A stretch of 64,000 bases of DNA from Rhizomys pruinosus (lineage: Eukaryota; Chordata; Mammalia; Rodentia; Spalacidae): positions 818,365-882,364 of the forward strand of contig VZQC01005558.1 of NCBI GenBank assembly GCA_009823505.1, given 5' to 3'. The position numbers were made by a program, and so were the translations under genes. Positions 44,163 to 55,539 of the stretch are shown here, one piece after another (positions within the stretch are counted from its first letter, which is position 1; each line of letters starts with the position of its first letter). A model generated the notes under the pieces. It did no database searches. It had not been told where the DNA came from and worked only from the letters and a program-made list of their open reading frames with translations.

Positions 44163-47100
44163 TTTTTTTTTTTATCAATCTAGGACTTGTATCGCCCATT
44201 CCCCTTCACTCTGCTCAGAAGCTCATGCATTCTGGCCAAAAATGCTTTTCATCTCTTACTTGCAGTCTTTTTCAATATTCTCCATGAGGAAGTTGACTAT
44301 TTTGCGAGCGGAGTTCCTGTTTTCAGTCAGTTCTTTGCTCAATGCAGTCTTTTCTGTTGTGTATTTTGTTGTTTATTGTTTGTTGTTCCAAAATGGCATT
44401 CAGTGGTCCCAAGCCCTTGCTTTGTACAACGAGCTCAGGGGCAGTAACACACAGAAATAACTTTTCAAAACTAGGTTAATTGCCACTCAGCATCACATGA
44501 TGAGGGAGTACCATTAGTTCATTTGTTTTTCCTGGACTGGATATTACTTCACTCAGGCATGAATGTCCTCTATGCTCCCAGCATTATCGCTGCAAGCTCG
44601 TGTATGTCCTTTCCTTTACTGGCTCGATAGAACTCCATTGTGGAGTTGTCCACATTTTCTCTATCCACTCGTCAGTTGAAGGGCATTTGGGTTGGGTTCC
44701 AGCTCCTTGCTATTGTTTTTGAAAGGACCGCTGCAATAAACATGGCGCGTTGCATGTATCTCTCAGTGGTGCGATGCGTCTTGAGGGTACAGCCCGGAAG
44801 TGGCAGGTGGTCTGGGTCTGGATGGCAGTTCATTCACAAGTCTTCCAAGTGGTCTCCACACTGGCTTTCCATAGTGGGCTGTATGAGTTTAGCATTCACA
44901 TCCCAGCATTGGATGAGTGTTCCCCTTTCGCGCCACAACACACTCTTCCAGCACTTGGGATATCTACGGTGTGTTTTTTGACCTAGCCGGTCTGTGATTG
45001 GAGTACTAAGGAGTGATTAATCTTAAAGTGGTTTTTGATTTTGCCATTCCTTACATTCGATTCGAGATGTTAAACTCTTAAGGTGTTTCTCAGACCATTC
45101 TCTAATTGCTCACTTGTAAAGTCTCTGTGTCATTGTTCTTTGCTCCATCTAGGTTGAGTTGGTCATTGTTGCTTTTCTTTTCTCTTTGTGGTTTTTAGGG
45201 AGTAGTAATTCATATGATTCTGGATCAAGGCGAATTGTCAGATGTATGCTGCAGTTGAAGAGATTTCCTTTCCCACTTGTGGGAATTTGCTCCCTTCACT
45301 TCCTTGATTGGTTTCTTTTGGAATGTACCGAACTTTTGAGGGGTTTAGTTAGGTCCCATTTGTCAATCTGTCAACTTTATTTTGCGCAGTGCTGTCTGAT
45401 TTAGGCAGGCTTTTTCCTACGCCTACCTGGTCTTGGTAGTCTGACGGCTGCCGACTTTTGTTCTTCTCTCTCACCTTCAGAGTTTGAAACGTTTTACATA
45501 CTGAGGTCTTCGATCCATCTAGAGTTGACTTTGTACAGGGCAAACGACATAGGGGTTTTAAATTTCATTCTTCTACCAAGTTGATGATACCAGTTATTTG
45601 CCAACAGTACTTCCTGAAGATGCTCTTATTTCTTTTCCCATTGTGGCTTCTTGGCCCCCTCGTTCAAATATAAGATGGCTGAAAATTGTATGTGCTCAGA
45701 TTTGGCATCTTCGGTTTTGTTTCCCTTGGTCATCAGGTCTGTTTTTGTGGCCAGAAGTACCCAGGCCTGCTTTTTATGACTGGTAGCCCTGCTACGTATA
45801 AATGGTTGAAAGTCATGATGGATCCCCAACATTATTCTTTACTGTTGCAGCGGTTAGCTGTTTTGGCTATTACGGGTCCTTTTTGTTTTTCCAACTGAAA
45901 TTTAAGAACTTTTGTTTCAAAGCCCGTGATGAAACTCTTGGGATTTTGATTGGAATTGCATTATTTTAAATCTATACAAGAGTTTCGGTAAAATAGACAT
46001 TTTTTACAATGTTAATTTCCCACAATCCTTGAGCATGGAGGTTTTTCCATCTTCTGATGTCTTCTTCAATTTCTTTCTTTAAAGGTTTAAAATTTTTGTT
46101 TTGGTAGAGATCTGTGGTGTCCTTTGGTTAGGTTTGTTCCTAGGATTTATTGTTTTTGAGGCTATTTGTGAGTGGGAAGGTCTCTCTGAATTCTTTCTCC
46201 AGTTGCTTGTTCTGGTTGTAAAGAAAGGCCATTGATTTTTAAGGTTAATTTTGTATCTTTGCACTTTGCTTACCTCTGTTAATCATTTCTAGGCGTTTCT
46301 GGTGGAGTTTTTAGCATCCCTTACGTAAACACATCATATCATCAGCAAATAGGGATCGCTTGACTTTCCTCTTTTCCAATTAGTTACTCCTTTAATTTCT
46401 TTTCTTTGCCTCATTGCTCTAGCAAGTGGTTTTCAAGCCCTCTATTGAAGAGGAGTGGTGGACAGGGGGCAGCCTTGCCAAGTTCCGACCTTTAAAGGGA
46501 AATGTTTTGTCATTTCCCCATTTAGGATGATATTTGGCCTGTGGGTTTTTTCTGTATATGACTTTGATTCCATTGAGGAATGCTTTTCCCTCCCAATCCA
46601 ATTCCTTCTAGGACACTTTAACCACAAAGGGATGCTGGATTTGTCAAAGGCTTTTCAGCATTAATTGAGATGATGGTGTGGTTTTTGTCTTGATTCCGTT
46701 TATGTGTTTGATGCTGTTAATTGATTTTCATCAGTTGAACCATCCCTGCATCTCTGGTCTTTGGTTCATGATGGATGATCTTCTTGATGTGGGGTCTGTT
46801 TGCGATTTTGGCCAGTATCCTGTTTAGAATTGGCATCTGTTTAGAATTTTGGCAACTGTGTTCATTAGGGAGGTGGGTCTATAATTCTCCTTTTTAGTTG
46901 ATCTTTGCCTGATTTTGGTATAGAGTGATGCTGGCTTCATAGAGGAATTTGGGAGAATTCCCTCGATTGTATACTTCTTAACAGTTCAAGTAATAATGGT
47001 TGTAGGTCTTTTTGAAATGTTTTATAGAATTCTGCCGTGAAACCCTCTCGGCCTGGGCTTTTTTTTTTAGTTGGGAGGCTTCTTAATACATCCTCTATTT

Positions 47101-48345
47101 CTTCATATGTTATGGGTCGTTTAAGCTGCTGATCTCTTCGTGGCCCGAGCTTTGGTGATTCCCAGGATTTCCAACTATTCATCCTTTTTTTCTACGTTTC
47201 AAAACTTGGAAAATATAGGTTCTTGTAATTTCCCATATGGATTTTCTGGATCTTTTCCTTGTCTGTTTGTGATATCTCTTTTCATCAAGGATTTGTATTG
47301 CTTTGTGAGTTGTTCCTTTTTCTTTTTGTTAACTGGGCTAGATTTCTGTCTATCTTGTTTATTCATTCAAAGAACCAAACTTTTGGCCTCATTGACTTTT
47401 TTCTTTTTTGTAATTGTTTCTTGATTTCTATTTCATGATTTCTGTCTATTTTTGTTATTTTCTTCCTGTCTGGTTGCGTTTAGGGTTCATCTGTTGTTTG
47501 CCTCTCTCAAGTCCTTTTAGCTGTAGTGTTAGATCATTCACTTGTGCTCTTTCTGTTTTTTAATGTAGGCAGCCATGGCCTATAAACCTCTCTCCTAGGA
47601 CTGCTTTTAAAATATCCCATAGGTTTCTTTGTGTGTATTGTCATTGTCATTCACTTCCCGAATGCTTTTATTTCTTTCTTTCTTTCCTTGACCCATTTAT
47701 TATTCAACGAGTGTATTGTTTAGTCTCCAGTTTTCTTGTAGGCAGGCAGGAGGGCTTGTCCTGTTTTTGATGTTGAGCTTTATTGCCACTGTGGTTTGAT
47801 AAAATGCATGAAATTATTTTAAATCTTTTTGTTTTGTAGAGTTTCTTTCTGTGTCCCCAGTATGTGTCGATTTTTGGAGAATGTTCCATGTGGTGCTGAT
47901 TAGAAAGTGTATTATCTGGTATTAGGACGGAATATTCAGTAGACTCTATGCGGTCCATTTGGTGTTTCATATCGTGCAGATCCGATGTCTCTCTGTTTAT
48001 TCTTTGTCCTGTTGACCTATCCAAAGGACTCAGTGGGGTATTGAAATCTCCTACTATGAGTGTACTGGGGTTAGTCTGTGACTTGTGGTCCTGGAGAATT
48101 GTCTTTATAAAGTTTGGTGCACCAGAATTTGGGGCATATATATTCATAACTGTGAAATCTTCTTGGTGAATTGTTCCTTTGATAAAAATGTAATGGCCTT
48201 CTTTGTCTCTTCTGATTTCTTTTACTTTGAAGTCTATTTTGTCCGATATTAAAATAGCAACACCTGCTTTCTTTTTGGTACCATTTGCTTGGAATATTTT
48301 TTTCCATCCCTTCACTTTAAGGTGGTGTCTGTCCTTGAAGGTAAG
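44163..48345 (-). mobile_element. L1-F, 5'-truncated, minus strand
   Basis: The T-rich start and inverted short 3'UTR (44190-44290) lead into ORF2 read right to left as far as the endonuclease block ending near 48345. From about 47704 to 48345 the endonuclease frame is clear ([23 protein letters not shown]). From 44450 to 47900 it is riddled with single-base gaps. I found no convincing TSD. Confidence 0.9.
44500..48345 (-). pseudogene. L1 ORF2 of L1-F, broken and truncated
   Basis: The reading frame starts within the endonuclease domain, lacking the first 50 or so residues with the QETHL block. It then includes the catalytic-domain segment with SDH-like residues and a decayed reverse transcriptase. 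Frameshifts occur every few dozen bases in the middle. Given the block's overall quality, many may be consensus errors. Confidence 0.8.
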
Positions 48346-49059
48346 AATCAAATAAAGTAAGCATTTTCCTCCATCCAAATTTCAAATAACAAAACATTAT
48401 CAAATACTAGAGAGGACAAGCCTCAAATTATTATACTCCAATTCAACGATTATTTTATATTTTGATGAATATTATTCTAATTAAAAGTGCACTGTTCTGG
48501 CCAGGAGAGACTGCAGGTACCTACCAGAGTTAATTAATATTCAGAGCTTTAGAAAAATATATTTTTTTTACAATTGCAAATTTTCAACATTGTTCTTCCT
48601 TGTCTTAAACTTAAAAAAAAAAAAAAAAAACAACCTGAAGAGGCCGTGTATGCCTAATACTAATGATGTTGCTAGTTTCTTTTTTAAAACAGTGCTGATG
48701 GTGAGTTTGCGGATCAAGTAAAACTGAAATTATTAGCCCTTGGTCTTGACACATTTCCCCATATGGCATCTGTATTGTAACAATTCTTGTGTTCTTTTTT
48801 TCATGATTTTTTCATAAATATGTAGTTACAATTTAAATTGTTTATTTTCGTGACTAATCTTTTATATCAAAAATCATTTTATAAAGATGTAATTCTAAGT
48901 AGTACAGACATAGCCTTGCTTTGGGTACATAGATCTATTTTAAATAATGAAATATGAGGGAAAACTTAACTATATTTGCATGAGAATTTGTATCTATCAC
49001 AAAAATTACTAAAGTTAAGTAAAATCACCATTTTCAAGCTATGAAACACTTATTTCTTT
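48346..49059. other. AT-rich single-copy-looking DNA
   Basis: No repeat or gene recognised apart from an A run at about 48611-48630. Confidence 0.5.
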
Positions 49060-49205
49060 TATAGCTGTATGACAGTGACCTGAGTTTGATTCCCAGAACC
49101 CATTTAAAGCTAAGAGGAGAGAACTGACTTCAAAGAATTATCATCTCCCCTCTACATGTGTATTCTGGTACATGTGTCCCATACATATCATACACATGCA
49201 CAGTA
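49060..49205 (+). mobile_element. B3-type SINE fragment
   Basis: B-box region 'gagtttgattcccagaaccc' followed by 'gaggagagaactgactt' and a 'catacacatgca' tail, as in B3 elements. The head is missing. Confidence 0.7.
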
Positions 49206-49565
49206 ACAGCGCCACCAACTGGAGACAAACGTCTGAATACCTAGAGCCTATGGGGGACACCCTTTCAAACCACCACATTCCACTCCCTGGCCCCCATAGG
49301 CTCCTGACCACATAAAATGCAAAATGCATTCAGTCCAACCCCAAAAGTCCCCATAGTCTCCACCAGTTTCAATGCCATTCAAAAGTCTATTGAGTCAAAT
49401 TAGTATCCCATCCCCTTGATGTTCATCCACTGAACATCTTCCTTCCTGTAAGATTTTAAATTGAAATTTTCATACATGCATATGATGATGTGTTATAACC
49501 AATGAAATCAATCCCCCATTCCATCTCCTCAAACTCCTTTCCCCTCTCCAACTACTCTTCCCTCT
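49206..49565 (-). mobile_element. MaLR-like fragment and adjoining old repeat
   Basis: 49206-49290 ('agcgccaccaactggagaca', 'tatgggggacacc') matches the right-hand part of 49566-49935 in the same orientation. The remainder has 'tctattgagtcaaatta', also found at 53590, so it may be old L1 3'UTR. Confidence 0.5.
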
Positions 49566-49940
49566 TGTATTAGTCACTTTTCTGTTGCTGTGATAAAACC
49601 ACCATGACCAAGGGAATTTATAAAAGGAAGAGTTTATTTGAGCTTATGATTGACAGTTCCAGGGAATTAGAGTCCATTGTGGTGGGAGGCATGGTGGCCA
49701 GGTCTGGAGCAGAAAGCCAAAGTTCACATCTCACAATGAGCACAGGAAGTCAAGAGAGAGAGAAACTGGAGACTGGCAAGGCTTGTTGAACTCACTAAGC
49801 CCACCCCCAATTACATAGTTCCTTTAGCTTGGCCACACCTTCTAAGACCTCCCAGAACAGTGCCACGAACTGGGGACAAAAATGTCTGAATACCTAAAGC
49901 CGATGGGGGACACTCTCATTCAAACCACCACACCTCCCAA
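49566..49940 (-). mobile_element. MaLR-like LTR, minus strand
   Basis: 'tgtattagtcacttttctgt' at the left and 'ctcattcaaaccaccac' at the right delimit the same repeat as 31210-31625. Block order matches inverted ERVL-MaLR LTRs. Confidence 0.6.
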
Positions 49941-49954
49941 CACCATTTGCTCTT

Positions 49955-50185
49955 TTGTAAATTTTTTATTATTTATTTATTACTTTTTATGTGTATGAAT
50001 GTACTGTCTGCATGTAGGTTGGTGCACCTGTGTCATGCAATGCCACAGAGGTCAGAAAAGGGCATCAGATTATGCTGGAACTGGAGTTGAAGACAGTTCT
50101 TAGCTGCCACGTGGGTGCTGAGAATCCAACCGGGTCCTCTGCAAGAGCAGTCGGTGCTCTTCACTACTGAGCCATCTCTCCAGCC
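49955..50185 (-). mobile_element. B2 SINE, minus strand
   Basis: Exact 14-bp TSD 'caccatttgctctt' (49941-49954 and 50186-50199). The inverted head 'gagccatctctccagcc' is at the right end. Confidence 0.96.
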
Positions 50186-50218
50186 CACCATTTGCTCTTA
50201 AAAAACAAACAAACATAA

Positions 50219-50416
50219 GCCGAGCGTGGTGGCGCATGCCTTTAATCCTGGCACTTGGGAGGCAGAGGCAGGCAGATCTTTATGAGTTCAAGGCCAGCCT
50301 GGTCTACAGAGCGAGTTCCAGGACAGCTGGGGCTACAGGGAGACCCTGTCTCGAAAAGACCAAAAACAACAACAACAACAAAAAAACACAAAAAACAAAA
50401 CAAACAAACAAACAAA
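50219..50416 (+). mobile_element. B1 SINE with A/C-rich tail
   Basis: 'gccgagcgtggtggcgcatg' head, complete body, end 'gaccctgtctcgaaaagacc', and a 50-base (CAAA/CAA)n tail. Flanking 'acaaacaaac' runs blur the TSD. Confidence 0.94.
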
Positions 50417-50755
50417 CCCGGAGTTCACTTAATGCTGCCACTGTGTGCATGGCTGTAGGACCATCTGCTGGGGTGTGGAATGCCTGACTCTCCTCAAGTG
50501 GCAGTGGAGCTTTATGAGCCTCTCCCCATACCTGCTGGGATTTGGAGTGGCTTGAACCTTCTTAGTTCTTGTGCATGTGGTCACAGTTGCTGTGGATTCA
50601 TGTGCCCAAGTGTCCTGCTGTGTCCTTCACTCTCATTTCCTGCAGTCCTCTACTCCATCTGGACCTTAGACTCTTTCTGGCCCCTCTTCCATGACGATCC
50701 CTGAGCCTCAGGAGGAGGTATGATATCAGTGTCCCATTTAGAGATGAGCACTGCA
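50417..50755 (-). mobile_element. Old L1 3'UTR piece (M4), left part
   Basis: 'gacgatccctgagcctcagg' and neighbours match 40695-40740 and 53920-53950, the 3'UTR of old L1s in the same orientation. It continues after the retroposon at 52682. Confidence 0.6.
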
Positions 50756-52665
50756 ACAATTGGCTCTAGTTTACAGTTAGGGAGTGGTTTCATTACCATC
50801 ATGTTTTTCTTTTTCCCAAAAAAGGGGAGAGGTAGGAAGGTTTCTCAGCATCTGGAAGGTAAACTTCATTAGGGCCCATTATAAACAGTCAACCCCAATA
50901 TTATTCAGAGAGATGCTCAGTGTCCGTGACTCAGGCAGTCTGAGGTTCCTCATTCCTTAATGTTCAGATGGGTCAACCTCTCTGCTGGCATTTCCCAGTT
51001 CATCCTGCACAGCCATAAGTTGTATGTTTTCAGGCATTTAGATTGGTGATTTTTACCTGTGGGAACATAAAATTCTCCTCCCATTGTTAGTTTAAAGATC
51101 AGAAAAATTGAAAATTTATCATAGGATTGAAACGAGTTTTCCTTTGTATCCCAGAAAGGATAGTACCACCACCTCCCAACCTCCTCTTTTTTTTTTTTTA
51201 GGTTTTTTATATTTGACCTATAGATGCCTAAGTTGTATTACACATACCCATAAACAGGAGCCAAGGCATAAGCTTTCATTAAATGTAATTGTTCTTTCAT
51301 TGACTGTATGCTATTATTTGGGAAGGAAATTTTAAGCTTAGTTCCTTTAAATTGTCCTACAAATAAAAGAAAGTGTTATAAATGTGATGTTGTGTTATAC
51401 AGAAAAAATATATAGGCCATTTTTTATACTTAACCCAATACAAATATATAATAAAACCAATTAACATTTTAATATTCCCAATTATTTCAATTATATTACC
51501 ATTTCCTATAAAACAGCATAAACGTATTAACTGATTGATAGCATAGGAACTGTGAAAGATATTTTATCTGGAGACAAATTCAATAGTAAAGTGTTTATAA
51601 GTTGTGTAATTAAGCAAAATATATTACTACAGGAAAGCTCTGACATCAGCAATGAATTATTCTGCCTAGGAGATGTTGGCTAGGGATTCAACCCCCCCCC
51701 CCATTATATAAGGCCTTTTGCCTATAAGTGGGATATATGCAAGGAGAAAGGCAGTAAGTCCCTGTTGTCGAAGACCTGGTGTGAGCATGAAAAATGTTAT
51801 GAGACGTCACTTGCTAGCATACAACTGGCCTCTGAAATGCTAGAGAGCGTTACCAAAGGCCACTAAAGCAATACAGCAAAATATTGGTCTCCCTGAGACA
51901 AGCAAGACTCCTCCGTCAATATCAGCTACACCTCAACAGCCTGGAGATACTGTGCAACAGTGGCAGCCAAGTGTCTATATATATCCCAAATCTATTTGGC
52001 TATTAGCTCTCTCCTTGGAGGAATAACTCACAGCGGATGCCACAAGCTTATGTCCTCTAGTGGTTAGGCGATGTTATAAGCCACAATAAGAACTTGTCAC
52101 CCTTTATAGAGAAACCACAGTTTGCAGATTAGCATACCATCCAAGCATCTGTGTCTATGCTCACAGCTTAGCTTGACATAATAAGTGGTACTGCTTAAAT
52201 GCCTGTACATCCAATAGCTTGTGCTTTGTTAGTATGACTAAAAAGGGTATCATTGGGAAAGCTGTCAATCCATGAAAGGAACAACCTGAACAGACTGGAG
52301 TCCAAAATGACAACTCCAGAGAAATTAGACTGTTTTCTTTTCACCCACTTGTGCCCCTTTCCCAAAGCCCAGGGAACAAACTGCAGAAGAGGAGGCATGG
52401 TAGATTGTAAGGGCTGTGGAGAGATAGCGGTGAATCATGAGACTACAGGAATATAGTCTGGACTCCTGATTGATCAACATGCCTGTGCATACAAGCTTCT
52501 CCAACTGGACTATGGGAACCTTGGGTTGTTCAAAATTTGGATATAGATACTTGCAAAATGCACCAATTACCTAATTGTATGACATACTGAATAACATCAA
52601 TGTTATCTGCAAACAACTGTGTCATTATATTGTAGAATCCCTTAAAAATAAAAAAAATAAAAAAA
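50756..52665 (+). mobile_element. Processed retroposon related to the long L1 3'UTR
   Basis: A 1.9-kb insert with an exact 16-bp TSD 'agagatgagcactgca' (50740-50755 and 52666-52681) and an A-rich tail (52646-52665). It contains no ORF2. From about 51505 to 52560 it is homologous, at moderate divergence, to the middle of the long L1 3'UTR (for example 'ccacaagcttatgtcctcta', 'cagcccatgaaagg'-like, 'agggaacaaactgcagaag'). The first 750 bp and the last 100 bp are not L1. No long sense ORF. Its source RNA is unknown. Confidence 0.85.
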
Positions 52666-52681
52666 AGAGATGAGCACTGCA

Positions 52682-52800
52682 CAATCTCTAATCCTCTGCA
52701 CATGAACAGCTGGGCTAATTGTCATCTACTGCAAAATGAAGCTTCTGTGATGAGGAAGGAGAGTAAGGCACATTTCTAAGCCAAGAATTTCCATTGTCAC
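52682..52800 (-). mobile_element. Old L1 3'UTR piece (M4), right part
   Basis: 'attgtcatctactgcaaaat' and 'tctgtgatgag' match 19545-19590 and 54225-54260. Confidence 0.6.
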
Positions 52801-53439
52801 CTTTCCTTGACTTTCAAGAAATCAGTAGTTTTCCTGGGGACAACACATTCTACTTTCTATCTGACTCTGAGAATACAATGGCTGATTTGTACACACACTA
52901 TCCTAAATCATACTGAAATAGTGCTAAATTGGCTGATTTGGGTAATACTGACAGAGATAATAGCCTCTCCGTCTTCCAGAAGGAAGTCTTACTTTTCTCC
53001 GTTATTTTCCCATTTGCTTGTTGAATTTCCCTGGAGACAGACAACAAAGCTTAAGGTAAGAGTTTCATTTTACTACTTCTCATGAAAAAATTTAAACATG
53101 CACAAAACAGAAGGACTAGTATAATAAACACGGTACTATACAGTTATAGTGTGATATAATGTAAGGTAATACCCCCATAGTCTACCCCCTGGTTTAAATA
53201 ATCATCAACCTACTTCCACCCCTTTCCTGTTCCCCTCCTACATGCTCAGGGTTACTGGCTATTTTATGCATCTCATAGGTATCTACATATTATTAGCTTG
53301 ATTCCCTGAAGGTATAGCACTCTGGGAAATTGATTTTTATACATTCATTCCTTTATTTGAATTTTAAGTAATTTATCCATTTCCATGAAACCACTATTAA
53401 GATACACACTACGTTCACAGATTGATGAGGAGGTGAAAT
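52801..53439. other. Single-copy-looking DNA
   Basis: No repeat family or gene recognised. Confidence 0.45.
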
Positions 53440-55539
53440 GAGGGTGTAGATGTTAGAGAACATCTACCACTGTATTGTAGCTTCTGCCTGTGAGTGTTTT
53501 CTAAAAATATTTTTAAACCTCTTTCCCTTTGGCTCCCTCCCATAGACTCCCACTGGATTTCATGCATTCTGTAATTACTGTTAAAGCCTATTGAGTCAAA
53601 TTAATGTCCCCAAATATCCATCAGCACAAGTTCATCCACTGAGCTCTAGTCAACCTATATATAATCACTCCCTTTAAGATCAGCTGATCCTTACCTAACA
53701 GTAATCAACGGCCAGTAGTCATTTGGCTAAGGTTGGGGCCTACTGCAAATTTCCATAGTTCATGCTAGAGATTTTCTTCTTGGGTTTCCTGGGTTTTGTG
53801 CATGTTGATACTATTGTTGTAGGTTCGTATAAGCAAGGTCTTGAAGCATATAAGACTCTATTGTGATATGGTCATGCACTACCTCCCCTGGCTCTTAAAA
53901 TCTTTCTGTCTCCTCTTCCACAATTGTCCCCAAGCCCTGGGTGGCTGAAGATTAATATGGGAGAGCTGTCCAAAGAATGATATTCTGCAGATTCTTATAT
54001 GCTATACTTTGGCCATCCATGTCCTTTGGTATTCATGGGATCTATTTCATGTGGGAGCTCCGCTGATGAGAATTGAGAGATGCATTGTTATTCTCTCCAC
54101 ACCTTGTTCTACTATGTGCTGTCAGCTTAGGTGTAGAGCTTACATTGTAGATGTGTCACCGAGGGTTGGGCATTTCACAGACAATCTGTGTATGACCAGT
54201 TGTGAAACTCTGTACTAGTTGCCATCTATTGCAAGAGAACCTTCTTTGATGAGAGGTGACTGGCATACTTATCTGTAAATGTAATGATCCCTATTTAGCA
54301 CAGAGTAAGAAATTACATTTGTCTAGGAATGTTGCATCCTTGGGGTTTTCTCTTAAGATCTATGACCTCTCTAGCCATGTGTATTTGGCTAGGTTTAGAG
54401 TACCACATGAGTTGCCTCTCATTGAACTGGCTTTACATCCAATTATGTAGCTGTATATTACCCCAAGATAAAAGTGCCACTACTACCTGAATATAGTTTT
54501 CTGTGCTCTACATTTTTGTGGTTATTAGGCTTGAGATCTCTGGTTGGACCATCAATTGATGCTCTGCCTTAACTAAGCTTGCATAATGTTCTCTAAAACT
54601 GAAAGCTAACAGTTAGAGAGGTGACTTCCAGATCAGTTCCAAGTCCATTGCTACAAATCCTGTGTCCTGAAGTATGTTCTGTCTTCAGCAGTAGGGACTT
54701 ACCTTCATGTTCTGGGAGGCAATCAAGGACAGTGGCAATAGCCTGTGTAATTTTGGGACGATTTGGATTACCTTGGTCAACAACTCAAAGGGAGGTTTCT
54801 CCTGCCCGGCACTGTTTCTTGTTATATAGCCTTCAGCTAAACACATGGATTCATGTAGTGGTATTGCATGCATAATTTTCCTGTAGCTTTTGAACTAACA
54901 TGTTTTCCTCCAATTTCTCATTGGAGAATTTCTCAACTAGCTAAACCTTGTTTATTTCTCCTCTCTATCCTCTGAACCTCCATCCATCCCTGGTTAAAGG
55001 ACTCCTATTTTTCCCATTTCTCCCTTGATGACACCTGCCTCTTATGGTAGCCCCTCTCTTGAGCTCTTTCTTACCCTTTCCTCCCATAGTTCCTTGTGTT
55101 ACCATCCCTCTCCCACTCCAATTAAAATACCCACATTTTAGTCATTTCTCCCTTGGTAACACCTGTATCCTACCATTCTTCATTCTCAGGCTCCCTGTAT
55201 CTCTTTACTTCCCAGGTTCCTTTCCATTTTCCTGGTTCTGGAATTTACATCAGGATACGTACTCACACATATGGATTTGGTGCTAGGATCCACAAATGAG
55301 GGAGAACATACACTGTTTTTCTGAGACTGTGTTACTTCATTTAGTATAACAGTTTCTAGTTCCATCCATTTACCTGCAAATTCCATGATTTCACCTTTCA
55401 TTACTGCTGAGTAGAAATTCACTGTGTAAATGTAACATATTTTCATTATCCACTAATCAATTGAGGGACACCTAGGTTGCTCCCATCTCTTGACTATTGT
55501 GAAGAGAGCAGTAACAAACATGGATATGCAAGTATCTCT
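53440..55539 (-). mobile_element. Old L1 (M2), left part, minus strand
   Basis: About 1.8 kb of old 3'UTR (approximate left limit) followed by the ORF2 C-terminal end (55320-55539, inverted). Blocks are shared with M1 at 19440-21120. ORF2 resumes at 57694. Confidence 0.8.

Noticed and set aside
44163..48345. Frameshift-rich ORF2 considered as evidence of great age
   Set aside because: Substitutions are few relative to one-base gaps, which points to consensus error, not to long decay.
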